A stretch of DNA of 64,000 nucleotides, taken from Burkholderiaceae bacterium. Its GTDB lineage: Bacteria; Pseudomonadota; Gammaproteobacteria; Burkholderiales; Burkholderiaceae_C. Location: positions 62,001 to 126,000 of the forward strand of contig JACKLO010000017.1 in NCBI GenBank assembly GCA_024235915.1, read 5' to 3'. Both the position numbers and the translations under genes were made by a program. A model generated the notes under the pieces. That model was given only the letters and a program-made list of their open reading frames with translations, did not search any database and had not been told where the DNA came from. Position 1 is the first letter of the stretch. Every line of letters begins with the position of its first letter. Positions 1 to 13,644 of this stretch are shown here, piece by piece.

Positions 1-671
1 ACCCGGGCGTCCAACAGAACCGAGTTGTCGTTCGCGTCGCCGTTGGCCTTCTTGCCGAGGTCCATGTCCCACAGCAGGTTGTTGCCCGCCGGCGCCTTCC
101 AATCCTTGGTCGCACCTTCCAGACTCTCGTTGGTCTGCGCCTGCAAGTTCGTCGAGTACAGGCGCACACCGTCCAATGACAACAGCGAATTCGCATTGCC
201 AGGCTCGTTGATGTCGAGCTTGAACACGTAGTAGCCACCCGTGGCATCGAGCTGCAGATCGGCAATCCGCACGTCGTGCGTCCAGTTCACCGGTGTCATG
301 TTGTCCAGCACCTTGCGCGTGGTCACGCCGTTTTGGTCCTCCGTACGGACACCGCTGGTGTTGTAGCCCTGCTCGTCGCAGCCATTGCCCTTGCAATCGA
401 GCCGCAGGAAGGGATTGAAGACGCCGGTGCCCGCAGGCTGCGTGCTGTCGCGGCCGAAGTACACCGTTCCCATGCTGTTGCTGATGTCCGAACCGATGGA
501 TTTGGTGACGTTGTTCGTCGTGGCCACATTCACCGGACCGTCAGAGCCGACATAGGTCTCGTTGGTCAAGTTGATCGTCGGCAGCGCCAGTGCCGAAGAA
601 CCCCACAGCCCGGCCAGCAACGCGAGCACGGTCGTCAGGGGCGGGCGCTTCAGTGCAAGCTGGTGAGTCAT
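1..671 (-). CDS. Exported protein, N-terminal 223 residues (3' end outside window)
   Basis: The reading frame is open from ATG at 671 to the window edge, so only the N-terminal part is present. It begins with a typical Sec signal peptide: a basic start (MTHQLALKR), a leucine-rich core and an ALA-like cleavage site near residue 30. The mature part is rich in Asn, Asp, Thr and Gly and has no recognised catalytic motif. It looks like the beta-rich surface or extracellular-matrix proteins that often carry a C-terminal PEP-CTERM tag in this order, but the C-terminus is not visible, so that is inference. An AAGAAG ribosome-binding site lies 6-8 bases upstream of the ATG. A strong sigma-54-type promoter lies about 75 bases upstream (743-758), which fits the RpoN/PrsR control known for some PEP-CTERM genes in Burkholderiales relatives. 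Confidence 0.7.
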   Translation of the reverse strand, partial: MTHQLALKRPPLTTVLALLAGLWGSSALALPTINLTNETYVGSDGPVNVATTNNVTKSIGSDISNSMGTVYFGRDSTQPAGTGVFNPFLRLDCKGNGCDEQGYNTSGVRTEDQNGVTTRKVLDNMTPVNWTHDVRIADLQLDATGGYYVFKLDINEPGNANSLLSLDGVRLYSTNLQAQTNESLEGATKDWKAPAGNNLLWDMDLGKKANGDANDNSVLLDAR

Positions 672-1117
672 GGTGATCTTCTTGAGTGTGTCGATCAACG
701 GGCCGAACCACGCAGGTGTCAATCCCAGCTGGCGTCGGAAGCTGCAAGAAGCGGGCCGAACTTGCTAAATCGTTGATTTGAAGAGGCCTTTTTACCCGCC
801 TTGGCGATCCAACTTGATGTCTGTAAAGCGCTTCGACGGTGGTTGGCTCGCAGTCTATCGACCTCAGGCGACGTCGAGGAAGGGTCGGAAGAGCCTGGCC
901 CAACGGGAAATGCGGCGTTAGGCGTTGACGCTGAACGGGCTGTTTGCCGCCTAGTTGCCGACATCAGGACGCCGCACCACCAAGACGCGCACAGCGCGAT
1001 GTTCTGGCCACTGCCGAGGCCTCGTAGACCGTCGGGCGCCTATCGGAGCGAGGGGCCCCGGGGCGTGGCGACTGGTGCGCGGCCGCTTGCCGGCCGCGGC
1101 CGCGTTGCCGCGGCGCC
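672..1117. other. Intergenic region, 446 bp
   Basis: Besides the sigma-54 promoter I see no convincing gene. Short open frames on both strands here lack ribosome-binding sites and recognisable composition. The part at 900-1110 is very GC-rich and lies downstream of the dehydrogenase stop at 1118, but I find no clear terminator hairpin with a T tract. Confidence 0.5.
743..758 (-). promoter_or_regulatory. Candidate sigma-54 (RpoN) promoter of the exported-protein gene
   Basis: On the minus strand the sequence reads CGGCCCGCTTCTTGCA. The invariant GG (757-756) and GC (745-744) are separated by exactly 10 bases, and the match to GGCACG-N4-TTGCA has one mismatch. The predicted start is near 732, giving a leader of about 60 bases before ATG 671. 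An AAGCGCTT palindrome at 826-833, about 75 bases upstream of the -24 element, is a possible activator half-site, but this is only a guess. Confidence 0.6.
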
Positions 1118-2098
1118 TCAGTCGCGCGGGCGAACCACCAGCTTGCCCATCGCCTGCCGCGTGGCCAGCCGCGTCATCGCGTCGGCTGCGCCGGCCAGCG
1201 GCACCTGCTCGGTCACGGGTGGCGTGACGCGGCCTTCGGCGAACCAGCCCGCCAGCTGTTGCAGGTCCGCCAGCAACTGCTTGGGCTCGCGCGCCATGGC
1301 CGCACCCCAGAACACGCCCAGGATGGCGCGTTCCTTCAGCAGGGCCAGGTTCAGAGGCAGCTTCGGGATTTCGCCGGCCGCGAAGCCCACCACCAGGTAG
1401 CGGCCGCGCCAGGCGGTGGCGCGAAGGGCCGGTTCGGCGTAGGCGCCGCCCACGGCGTCATAGACCACGTCGGCCCCCTTGCCGGCGGTGAGCCGCTCCA
1501 CCTCGCGGCGCCACTCGGCCTGCGTGTAGTCCACGGTCTCGTCCGCGCCGGCTTCGCGCGCGAGCGCGCGCTTGGCGTCGCTGGACGCGGCGGCGATCAC
1601 CCGAGCGCCCATGGCCTTGGCGATCTGCACCGCCGCGATGCCCACGCCGCCGGCGGCGCCCAGCACCAGCAGGGTCTCGCCGGGCTGCAGCCGGGCGATC
1701 GTGCGCAGCGCGTGGATGCTGGTGCCGTAGGCGAGCACGAAGGACGCGCCGGCGTCGAAGCTCATGCCAGCGGGCAGCGGCATCACGCGGCTGGCTTCGG
1801 CCACCGCCTGTTGTGCGAAGGCGCCGGTGCCGGTCGAGGCGGCCACGCGGTCGCCCACCTTCACGTGGCGCACACCGTCGCCCACCGCGACCACCACGCC
1901 CGCCAGTTCCGCGCCCGGGGTGAACGGCAGCGGCGGCTTGACCTGGTACAGGCCCTGCACCATCAACGTGTCGGGGTAGTTGATGGACGCGGCGTGCACG
2001 TCGATCAGGACCTCGCCGGCCCCAGGTGGGGGTGCGGGGATGTCCTCGACCACGAGGTTGGCGATCGGGCCGAAGGCGTGGCAGCGCAGGGCTTGCAT
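1118..2098 (-). CDS. NADPH:quinone oxidoreductase-like MDR dehydrogenase
   Basis: A 326-residue medium-chain dehydrogenase/reductase of the zinc-free quinone oxidoreductase branch. The N-terminal GroES-like domain contains the family stretch GAELAGVVVAVGDGV. The Rossmann domain carries the nucleotide-binding motif GAAGGVGIAAVQIAKA near the middle, and the protein ends with KLVVRPRD. No catalytic or structural zinc cysteines are visible, as expected for the QOR group. ATG 2098 is chosen because AGGAGA lies 9 bases upstream and the protein then starts MQALRCHAFGP as family members do; the open frame continues further upstream without a good signal. It follows the acyl-CoA synthetase on the same strand after 100 bp, so the two may be co-transcribed in acyl or aldehyde metabolism. 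The substrate cannot be told from sequence. Confidence 0.85.
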   Translation of the reverse strand: MQALRCHAFGPIANLVVEDIPAPPPGAGEVLIDVHAASINYPDTLMVQGLYQVKPPLPFTPGAELAGVVVAVGDGVRHVKVGDRVAASTGTGAFAQQAVAEASRVMPLPAGMSFDAGASFVLAYGTSIHALRTIARLQPGETLLVLGAAGGVGIAAVQIAKAMGARVIAAASSDAKRALAREAGADETVDYTQAEWRREVERLTAGKGADVVYDAVGGAYAEPALRATAWRGRYLVVGFAAGEIPKLPLNLALLKERAILGVFWGAAMAREPKQLLADLQQLAGWFAEGRVTPPVTEQVPLAGAADAMTRLATRQAMGKLVVRPRD

Positions 2099-2198
2099 GG
2101 GCGGTGTCTCCTGTTGACGGGAATGGCCGCATTGTCTGCAAGCCTTGACCCAGGGCAATCGCGTGCGCGACAGCGCCAGTCGCCGGGTCCTCAGGCCA

Positions 2199-3746
2199 TC
2201 AGGCGGACGCCGACCCGTACGCGTCGCGCAGGTCTCGCTTGAGCACCTTGCCGATGGCGCTGCGCGGCAGCGATTCGCACAGCCGCAGGTCGGCAAGACG
2301 CTGGGTCTTGCCCAGGCGGGTGTTGGCCCAGTCGCGCAGCGTCAGGGCATCGTCCGTGGCGCCAGCGCGCAGCACCACGAAGGCCACCGGCGTTTCGCCC
2401 CAGCGTGCCGACGGCACGCCCACCACGGCCGCGTCGGCCACGTCCGGATGCTGGCGCAGCACGGCCTCCAGATCGCTGGGGTAGACGTTGAAACCGCCGC
2501 TGATGACCACGTCCTTGCGGCGGTCCATCAGGATCAGGAAGCCGTCGGCATCGAAGCGCCCGACGTCGCCGGTGCGGATGAAGCGCCGTCCCTCGGCGTC
2601 GAACCACTCGGCCTCGCGTGTCTTGGCCGGCTGGCCGTGGTAGCCGGTCATCATGCTGGGCGAGCGGCCGACGACCTCGCCCACGGTGTCGGGCCCGGGC
2701 GGCAGTTCGTGGCCGTCCTCGTCGATCAGGCGCACGTCGTGTCCCTCGGCTGGCCGACCCACGGTGTGCAGCTTGTCCGGGTGCTCGTGACAGGGCAGGA
2801 TGCAGCTGCCGCCACCTTCGGTCATGCCGTAGTACTCGGTCAGGCCGCCGGGCCAGCGGCGCAGCACCTCGGCCTTCAGCGCGGCGGAAAAGGGCGCACT
2901 GGTGCAGGCCTTGAAGCGGAAGCTGCGCAGGTCGTGCCGGTCGAAGGCCGGGCAGTCCATCAACCGCCGGTACTGCACCGGCACCAGCATCGTGTGGGTG
3001 GCGCGGTGGCGCTCGGCCAGGGACAGGTAGGCCTCGGCCTCGAACTTCGGCATCAGCACCACGTGGCCACCGTGGGCCAGCGATGGCACCACCACCACCA
3101 GCGTGGTGTTGGAGTACAGCGGCGTGGCGATCAGGGTCACGGCGTCCGGCCCGTAGCCGGCGGTGGCGGCACGCCGCACCTGGCCCCAGCGCATGGCATG
3201 CGGCTGCACGATGCCCTTGGGCGTGCCCGTGGTGCCGGAGGAATAGATGATGTTGAAGGCCTGGTCCGGTTGCAGAGTCACCGGCTGTGGCGTGGTCGTG
3301 GCCGGTGCCAGCCAGTGGCGCCAGCTGGTAGGCCCTTCGTCATCGTCGAAGCGCCGCAGGCACAGCGCCTGTGGCAATGTCTGGTCTTCCAGCGCGGCGG
3401 CCGTCTCACCGTCGGTGAACAGGTGTCGCGCGCCGCAATCCCGCACCATGCCAGCCAGCTGCCCGGGCGTGGACCCGGGCGCCAGCGGCACCGCCGCCAG
3501 CCCAGCGCGCAGGGCGCCCAGGAACAGCACCAGGTAGGCATTGCAGGCCGCCCCGCACAGGGCGAGCGTGCCGCCGGGCTCGGCGCCGTCACGCTGCAGC
3601 GCTGCGGCCACGCGGTCCATCAGCGCGTCCAGTTCGCGGTAGGTCAGTGCCTCGTCACCGGTGGTCAGTGCCGGCGCGTCGGGCCGCGCAGCGGCATGGT
3701 CGCGGATCAGGTCCGGCAACGACCGGAATGCATCAGGCAGGTTCAT
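2199..3746 (-). CDS. Acyl-CoA synthetase (class I adenylate-forming enzyme)
   Basis: A 515-residue AMP-forming acid-CoA ligase, which activates a carboxylic acid through an acyl-AMP and then forms the CoA thioester. The phosphate loop IIYSSGTTGTPKG is complete, the A5 motif is TEYYGMTE, and the C-terminal domain has RTGDVGRFDADGF, the DRRKD hinge and the catalytic-lysine region IGKVLKRDLRD. Length and domain order match medium- or long-chain acyl-CoA synthetases. ATG 3746 gives a family-like start (MNLPDAFRSLPDLIRD); the frame stays open upstream, but that part has no family similarity and reaches the divergent gene. It is divergent from the gamma-glutamyltransferase gene and upstream of the dehydrogenase. 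Substrate is unknown. Confidence 0.85.
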   Translation of the reverse strand: MNLPDAFRSLPDLIRDHAAARPDAPALTTGDEALTYRELDALMDRVAAALQRDGAEPGGTLALCGAACNAYLVLFLGALRAGLAAVPLAPGSTPGQLAGMVRDCGARHLFTDGETAAALEDQTLPQALCLRRFDDDEGPTSWRHWLAPATTTPQPVTLQPDQAFNIIYSSGTTGTPKGIVQPHAMRWGQVRRAATAGYGPDAVTLIATPLYSNTTLVVVVPSLAHGGHVVLMPKFEAEAYLSLAERHRATHTMLVPVQYRRLMDCPAFDRHDLRSFRFKACTSAPFSAALKAEVLRRWPGGLTEYYGMTEGGGSCILPCHEHPDKLHTVGRPAEGHDVRLIDEDGHELPPGPDTVGEVVGRSPSMMTGYHGQPAKTREAEWFDAEGRRFIRTGDVGRFDADGFLILMDRRKDVVISGGFNVYPSDLEAVLRQHPDVADAAVVGVPSARWGETPVAFVVLRAGATDDALTLRDWANTRLGKTQRLADLRLCESLPRSAIGKVLKRDLRDAYGSASA

Positions 3747-3840
3747 GCTGTGTTTCGTGGTCAGGTGACATTGTCTGATGGAGCCCCCCGTAAGATGCGC
3801 GACCCGGCCGCCGCCGGCTGTACCGCAGGAGACAACGCTG

Positions 3841-5448
3841 ATGGCCTTCGATTGGCACAACCCCTATCCCACCGTGCGCAGCCCGCTGTTCGCGCGCAAC
3901 GTGGTGGCCACGTCGCAGCCCCTGGCCGCGCAGGCGGGGCTGCGCATGCTGCAGGCCGGCGGGAACGCCGTGGACGCTGCCATTGCCACGGCGGCGGCGA
4001 TGGCCATCGTCGAACCCTGCTCCAACGGCCTGGGCAGCGACAACTTCGCCATCCTCTGGGACGGGCAGAAGCTGCAGGGCCTCAACAGCTCCGGCACGGC
4101 GCCGGCGGCCTGGACGCGCGACTACTTCCTCAGGAAGCACGGCGACAAGTTCCCCATGCGCGGCTGGGACAGTGTCACCGTGCCCGGCGCCGTGGCCGGC
4201 TGGGTGGCGCTGTCCGAACGCTTCGGCAAGCTGCCCTTCGGTGACCTGCTGCAACCGGCCATCGAACTGGCCGAACGTGGTTACGGCGTCGGTGTGGTCA
4301 CGGCCGACAAGTGGGCGCGCGCCGTGCCGGCGCTGGAGAACGAACCCGGCTTCCGCGAGACCTTCATGCCGCGTGGCCGTGCGCCGACGCCGGGCGAGCG
4401 TTTCAGCTTTGCCGCCGCCGGCCGCACGCTGCGCCGCATCGCGGAGACCAAGGGCGAAGCCTTCTACCGTGGTGACGTCGCCCAGGCCCTGGCCGCCCAC
4501 AGTGCCGCGAACGGCGGCTCGATGACCGTGGCCGACCTGGCCGGCTATGCGCCCGAGTGGGTGGAACCCATCGGCATGGACTTCGCGGGCCACCGCCTGC
4601 ACCAGATCCCGCCCAACGGCCAGGGCATCGCGGCGCTGATGGCGCTGGGCATGCTGCGCCACCACGACCTGGCGGCACACCCGGTGGACAGCCTGGCCGC
4701 GCAGCACCTGCAGATCGAGGCCATGAAGCTGGCCTTTGCCGACACCTATCGCTGGGTGGCCGACCCGCGCGCGATGACCGAGGTCACCGCCGCCGACCTG
4801 CTGGACGACGCCTACCTGGCCGACCGCGCCAGGCGCATCGACCCCACGCGTGCGCAGTCCTTCGGCCCGGGCACGCCGCCCAAGGGCGGCACCATCTACC
4901 TGACCGCCGCCGACGAGTCGGGGATGATGATCAGCCTGATCCAGTCCAACTACATGGGCTTCGGCAGCGGCGTGGTGGTGCCGGACGTGGGCGTGAGCCT
5001 GCAGAACCGCGGCCACGGCTTCACGCTGGATGCGGCCCACCCCAACGTGGTGGCGCCGGGCAAGCGGCCGTTCCACACCATCATCCCCGGCTTCCTGACC
5101 AAGGATGGTTTGCCGGTGATGAGCTTCGGTGTGATGGGCGGCAACATGCAGCCGCAAGGTCACCTGCAGACCCTGGTGCGCATGCTGGTGTACGGACAGC
5201 AGCCGCAGGCGGCTTGCGACGCGCCGCGCTGGAAGGTGGCCACCGGCCTGGACATCGACTGCGAACACACCATGGCGCCGGCCCTGGCCGACGGCCTGCG
5301 CGGCCTGGGCCATGCGCTGAAGCCGACGTTCGACCCGTACATGGACTTCGGCTCCGGCCAGTTCATCTGGCGCATGGGCGACCCCGCCGTGGAAGGCTAC
5401 GTGGCCGCCAGTGATTCGAGGCGGGAAGGGCAGGCGGTCGGCTTCTGA
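3841..5448 (+). CDS. ggt: Gamma-glutamyltransferase family protein
   Basis: A 535-residue Ntn-hydrolase of the gamma-glutamyltransferase family, which transfers or hydrolyses the gamma-glutamyl group of glutathione-like compounds after autocleavage into two subunits. The large-subunit signature includes GGNAVDAAIATAAAM and GLGSDNFAI. The autocleavage and nucleophile Thr is most likely Thr351 in KGGTIYLTAADESG, aligning with TTHYSV of the E. coli enzyme. Unlike periplasmic Ggt there is no N-terminal signal peptide (MAFDWHNPYPTVRSP), so it resembles the YwrD-like soluble subgroup. ATG 3841 follows an AGGAG site 9-10 bases upstream. Divergent from the acyl-CoA synthetase. Confidence 0.9.
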   Translation: MAFDWHNPYPTVRSPLFARNVVATSQPLAAQAGLRMLQAGGNAVDAAIATAAAMAIVEPCSNGLGSDNFAILWDGQKLQGLNSSGTAPAAWTRDYFLRKHGDKFPMRGWDSVTVPGAVAGWVALSERFGKLPFGDLLQPAIELAERGYGVGVVTADKWARAVPALENEPGFRETFMPRGRAPTPGERFSFAAAGRTLRRIAETKGEAFYRGDVAQALAAHSAANGGSMTVADLAGYAPEWVEPIGMDFAGHRLHQIPPNGQGIAALMALGMLRHHDLAAHPVDSLAAQHLQIEAMKLAFADTYRWVADPRAMTEVTAADLLDDAYLADRARRIDPTRAQSFGPGTPPKGGTIYLTAADESGMMISLIQSNYMGFGSGVVVPDVGVSLQNRGHGFTLDAAHPNVVAPGKRPFHTIIPGFLTKDGLPVMSFGVMGGNMQPQGHLQTLVRMLVYGQQPQAACDAPRWKVATGLDIDCEHTMAPALADGLRGLGHALKPTFDPYMDFGSGQFIWRMGDPAVEGYVAASDSRREGQAVGF

Positions 5449-5455
5449 CCGCACG

Positions 5456-5487
5456 CGCCCTGTCGGGGAACCCTGCAGGCCAGGGCG
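5456..5487. terminator. Possible bidirectional terminator between convergent genes
   Basis: CGCCCTG (5456-5462) pairs with CAGGGCG (5481-5487) across an 18-base loop, exactly filling the gap between the two convergent stop codons. There is no T tract and the loop is long, so this is weak. Confidence 0.25.
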
Positions 5488-9999
<4,512 letters not shown>

Positions 10000-10021
10000 G
10001 GCGCCAAGGCAGGGTGCCGTG

Positions 10022-11248
10022 TCAGTGCGTCTCGGTCGGGAGCAGGCCGTCCTGCCAGAGGCGGGCTTCCCACTCGTGCAGCCAGCCCTGCATCGCCGCC
10101 GCGGGCATGGGCCGGGCGATGAAGTAGCCCTGCGCGATGTTGACGCCGGTCTCGATGAGGAAGTCCCAATCGTCGCGGTCCTCGACGCCTTCGGCCACGA
10201 CCTCCATGCCCAGCGTCCGGCCCAGGTTCAGGCTGGCGGCAAAGATCGCCCGCAGCCGGGCGTCATGGGACGCGTTGTGGGTGAAGCTGCGATCGATCTT
10301 CAGTTCGTCGAACGGCAGGTCGCGCAGTTGCACCAGCGAACTGTGGCCCGACCCGAAGTCGTCGATCGAGAGGCGGAAACGCTTGAGGCGCAGGCGGATC
10401 AACTGGTCGAGCACGCTCGTGACCGACTTCATGAGCCGGCTTTCGGTGATCTCGATCTGCATGAACTGCGGCGGAACGCCTCCCTCCTCCGTCTTGGCGA
10501 TCATGCGGTCGGCCAACGCCAGCGTGGCCAGGTCGTCCATCGACACGTTGATCGCCACGCGCAGCTTCAGGCCCGCGGCGAGCCACTCGCGGGCTTGCGC
10601 CACGGCGGCCCGGGCCACCACGCGTGTGAGCTCGTTGATGAAGCCGCCGGCCTCGGCGATCGGGATGAACTGGTCCGGAAACACGAGTCCGTCGGTCGGG
10701 TGCTGCCAGCGCACAAGCGCCTCCGCGCCCACGACCTCACCGGTCTTCACGGCGACCTTGGGCTGGTACCAGTTGACGAGCTGGCCGGACTGGATGGCGG
10801 TCAGGACTTCGTCGGGCGAATACTGCTTGCGCTTGGCCTGCCGGCGCCCGGGCGTCTTCGGCGCCTGCAACTGTGCGAGTGCGGCGCGCAAGGCGTCCGG
10901 AGTCGGTGGCTTCCTCAGCGGCGTGGCGGTCTCGAGTTCGTAGGCCCGCGCGAGCTTTTCAGTGGCCTGCAGCAGCAGTTCGTCTTCGCCGCTCACCAGA
11001 AGCAGGCTGCCGGTGAATTTGCGCTCTGCCAGATGGCGCACGAACTCGACACCGTCCATGCCAGGCATGTTGATGTCCAGGACCACCATCTGGGCGGGCT
11101 GGGCCTGGGCATCCAGCCAGGCCAGCGCGGACGTGCCGTCGCTCATGCAGACGACGTCGGTGCACCCCTCCTGCTCGAGCATGTGCTGCAGCACGTCCAG
11201 CATGAACGGTTCATCGTCGAGAACCAGGATCGGGCGAGACAAGGTCAC
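10022..11248 (-). CDS. Response regulator with EAL c-di-GMP phosphodiesterase domain
   Basis: A 408-residue REC-EAL protein. The receiver (residues 5-125) has the acidic pair DDE, phospho-acceptor Asp58 ([12 protein letters not shown]) and Lys113. The EAL domain begins near residue 150 and keeps the catalytic signature EALVRW (Glu176), [25 protein letters not shown] and VAEGVED, so an active phosphodiesterase that degrades c-di-GMP is predicted. It lies between the phosphorelay protein (75 bp upstream) and the eight-PAS hybrid kinase (22 bp downstream) on the same strand. It is therefore the likely output of this signalling cluster: phosphorylation of its receiver would tune c-di-GMP turnover and thus motility or biofilm behaviour. 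The partner assignment is inferred from gene order. Confidence 0.9.
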   Translation of the reverse strand: MTLSRPILVLDDEPFMLDVLQHMLEQEGCTDVVCMSDGTSALAWLDAQAQPAQMVVLDINMPGMDGVEFVRHLAERKFTGSLLLVSGEDELLLQATEKLARAYELETATPLRKPPTPDALRAALAQLQAPKTPGRRQAKRKQYSPDEVLTAIQSGQLVNWYQPKVAVKTGEVVGAEALVRWQHPTDGLVFPDQFIPIAEAGGFINELTRVVARAAVAQAREWLAAGLKLRVAINVSMDDLATLALADRMIAKTEEGGVPPQFMQIEITESRLMKSVTSVLDQLIRLRLKRFRLSIDDFGSGHSSLVQLRDLPFDELKIDRSFTHNASHDARLRAIFAASLNLGRTLGMEVVAEGVEDRDDWDFLIETGVNIAQGYFIARPMPAAAMQGWLHEWEARLWQDGLLPTETH

Positions 11249-11323
11249 GAGGCTAGTCCTTCTGCAGGGGCGGGGCCGGGTCGACCCACAGGTGTCGTAC
11301 CCAGCGGGCAGGGCATGGGCGTG

Positions 11324-13195
11324 TCATCGGCTGGCACCCTGGTCCGGTGCCGACCCCGTGGCGAGCCGGTCCTCGATCTCGGTGGCCACCTGGCGCCACA
11401 GCATGGCAAGCTGCGGCGCCAGTTCGATGACGATGTCATGTCGTCTGGCACGCGCCGCCACCTCGATCTGTTCGCAGAGGTCACCCAGGCCCAATGCCCC
11501 AATGCTCCGCGACGACGACTTGAGCTTGTGCGCCTGGGCACCGGCTTCGCCAAGATCGCCTGCGGCCACCGCGTCGAGCGCGCCTTGCTGGTAGCTGCTG
11601 CCGTGCCTGAGGTAGTCGGCCAGGAAGCGGTCGAGCACGGCGCGCTTGTTGCCCACCAGCGCCGCCAGGACGCTCACCTCCACGGCACGGGGCACCACCT
11701 CCTGGGTGGGTGCCGTCGCCTGTAGGGTACACCACGAGGGCGCGGTGTCAGCCGTCGGCAGCGTTGCAGCGGGCCGTCCGTCAGCGGCAGATGAGCGATG
11801 CAACCAGTGCGACAGGACGCTGCCAAATCGCGGCAAGCCCACCGGTTTGGCCAGGTAGTCATCCATGCCGGCCGCCAGGCACTGTTCGGCCTGACCCTTC
11901 ATCGCGTTCGCGGAGATCGCCACGACGGGTGTGCGCGGCCGGCCCGTGGCGGCCTCTTCGCGGCGCATCGCGGCGACCATCTGGTACCCATCGAGCCCGG
12001 GCATGTGCAGATCCGTCAGCACGAGCGCGTACTGGCCAGTACGCCAGCGCTCCAGGCCTTGCAGGCCGTCGCTGGCGTAGTCGGCTGAGTGGCCGAGCAG
12101 GCGCAGCTGGTGCTGGATGACCTTCTGATTGGTCGGGTTGTCTTCCACCACCAGGAGTGCATGCCCCGGCACCCGCTCCTCGGCGGACGTTGGCGTGGGT
12201 AGCACCTGGGGTGCTGCCGAAGCGTGCGCCTGCTGCAGGTCCTCGGCCGGTGCCAGGCCGAGCACGTTGCGAACCGCCTTTGCGATGCGGCGCGGTGTGA
12301 TCAGACCGGCGCTGAATTCACCGGGGCTCATCGTCTGGTTGTCCCCGCCTGCGGGGGGCCGGAGGCTGCAAACCAGAAGCCGGGCTGGTGGTGGGGCCAA
12401 GACCTGCGCCTGGTGCATCAACGCATCGTCGGCTTCCCGCCCAGATGAGGGCGGAGGGGCCTTGCGGACCCAGACCCACAAGGCATCGCTCGGCGCCAGG
12501 GCCGATGCCGCACGTGCCGGCTCCACGACGATCACCTTGGCGCCGAGGCGTTCGAGCTGCCCCCGAACATCGGCAGCCAGCTCCGCGTCGCTGCGACCCG
12601 CGACGACGACACCGTGTCGGCCGGTCAGAAGCGGCAGCGACATGTGTGGCGTCATCGGCGGCGGGACGGCCAGCCATGCCAACCCCTCCAGCGAATGGCG
12701 GCCATCGGGCCGGGTGAGCAGGCTCAGGTCACCCCCCGTCTGCTGGAGCAGCTGGCGCAGGCTGCCAAGGTCAGTGTCGGCGTAAGCGCCAGCGATGTCG
12801 ACGTCCGGCGTGTTGAAGGGTTGCAGCAGCCGGGTCTGCTCTTCCTGGCTCAGATGGAAACCATGGCCCAGCACCGACATGCGGATCTGCACGCGCTGTG
12901 CTTCGACGCGCTTGACTTCGATCCGCAACTGAGTTTCACCTGGAGCCTCCAGGCCGCCGCGGTGCCGAAGCGCTCTCGCAGCGAGGCCGGCGATCACACG
13001 GGAGAAGCGGCGAGGCTCCCCGAGCACGTCGCAGGGGACGGCCGGATCCAGGTACAGCCGCAGCGTGTGCCCGGCATCACGCGCCTGCTGGTCCAGTTGC
13101 GGCCACAGGTGGTCGACCAGGTCGGCCAGCGAGAAGGTCTCCTGGGCCGGTGCTGGGTCGGGACCTGCCGTGTTGTTGTCATGCGTCATCGACAT
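11324..13195 (-). CDS. Phosphorelay protein: degenerate ATPase-like domain, REC and HPt
   Basis: A 623-residue protein laid out like the C-terminal half of a BarA/EvgS-type kinase but with no HisKA domain. Residues about 20-180 resemble a HATPase (GEPRRFSRVIAGLAARAL for the N box, LGHGFHLS for G1), but the N-box Asn and the DxGxG Asp are missing, so ATP-dependent kinase activity is unlikely. A degenerate receiver-like segment follows (about 190-320). Next comes a complete receiver with Asp395 (LTDLHMPGLDGYQM) and KPVG. The C-terminal HPt domain has phospho-His556 (AHKLKSSSRSIG). The likely role is a phosphotransfer intermediate fed by a separate kinase, perhaps the eight-PAS kinase encoded two genes downstream. 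First gene of the minus-strand signalling operon. Alternative start at 13189. Confidence 0.85.
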   Translation of the reverse strand: MSMTHDNNTAGPDPAPAQETFSLADLVDHLWPQLDQQARDAGHTLRLYLDPAVPCDVLGEPRRFSRVIAGLAARALRHRGGLEAPGETQLRIEVKRVEAQRVQIRMSVLGHGFHLSQEEQTRLLQPFNTPDVDIAGAYADTDLGSLRQLLQQTGGDLSLLTRPDGRHSLEGLAWLAVPPPMTPHMSLPLLTGRHGVVVAGRSDAELAADVRGQLERLGAKVIVVEPARAASALAPSDALWVWVRKAPPPSSGREADDALMHQAQVLAPPPARLLVCSLRPPAGGDNQTMSPGEFSAGLITPRRIAKAVRNVLGLAPAEDLQQAHASAAPQVLPTPTSAEERVPGHALLVVEDNPTNQKVIQHQLRLLGHSADYASDGLQGLERWRTGQYALVLTDLHMPGLDGYQMVAAMRREEAATGRPRTPVVAISANAMKGQAEQCLAAGMDDYLAKPVGLPRFGSVLSHWLHRSSAADGRPAATLPTADTAPSWCTLQATAPTQEVVPRAVEVSVLAALVGNKRAVLDRFLADYLRHGSSYQQGALDAVAAGDLGEAGAQAHKLKSSSRSIGALGLGDLCEQIEVAARARRHDIVIELAPQLAMLWRQVATEIEDRLATGSAPDQGASR

Positions 13196-13644
13196 GGTTC
13201 AAGACCGATCACGTGCCGCCGCCCGCCTGTCTTCGGGCAGAGGAGGCGTCGCATCGAATCCGGCAGTGCGCACCAACTTCTGGTGGGGCTGACCGCCAGG
13301 ATGGCGTGCGTGTGCAGAGCACTCTTCTGCATTCATCCAGGGTCTCTCACATGCATCGAGAAATCGGGCCGCGACCGTGCCCGGCACCGGCCGTTGGCGA
13401 CCACGGGGAAGATGTCTTTGGCAAGCCAGGCCATCACAGTATCGAGCCCAGGACGGCACACCGCGGCGCGAATAGATCGTCAATTCGGCCGCAGTTCGAA
13501 TCCGGATGTGCGACAAATGCGTGCATGATGCCCTCTCCCTCTTGGCGAGGCGCGGAAGCGCGTCCCCATGAGGTGGCCGCCGGCACCGCGGCCACATGGC
13601 ATTCAGGCCCGACCCCATGAGGCCGCGGCGGCATTCCACGGGAA
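13196..13644. other. Divergent intergenic region, 449 bp
   Basis: Lies between the divergently oriented phosphorelay gene and the membrane PAS kinase, so it must hold both promoters. I could not assign -35/-10 elements with confidence. A perfect 8-bp hairpin, GTGGCCGC (13573-13580) and GCGGCCAC (13588-13595) with a 7-base loop, sits about 50 bases before the kinase start and could act in the leader or as a protein site. No credible gene: open frames here lack ribosome-binding sites and family similarity. Confidence 0.45.

Noticed and set aside
885..960. GCCCAAC...GCGTTAGGC looks like integron attC core boxes
   Set aside because: The boxes are only about 25 bases apart, no inverted-repeat core lies between them, and there is no integrase or cassette nearby.
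2145..4244. Long open frame (699 codons) on the plus strand
   Set aside because: It is antisense to the acyl-CoA synthetase, is rich in Arg, His, Gly and Ala as expected for a GC-rich shadow, and runs into the real ggt gene in another frame.
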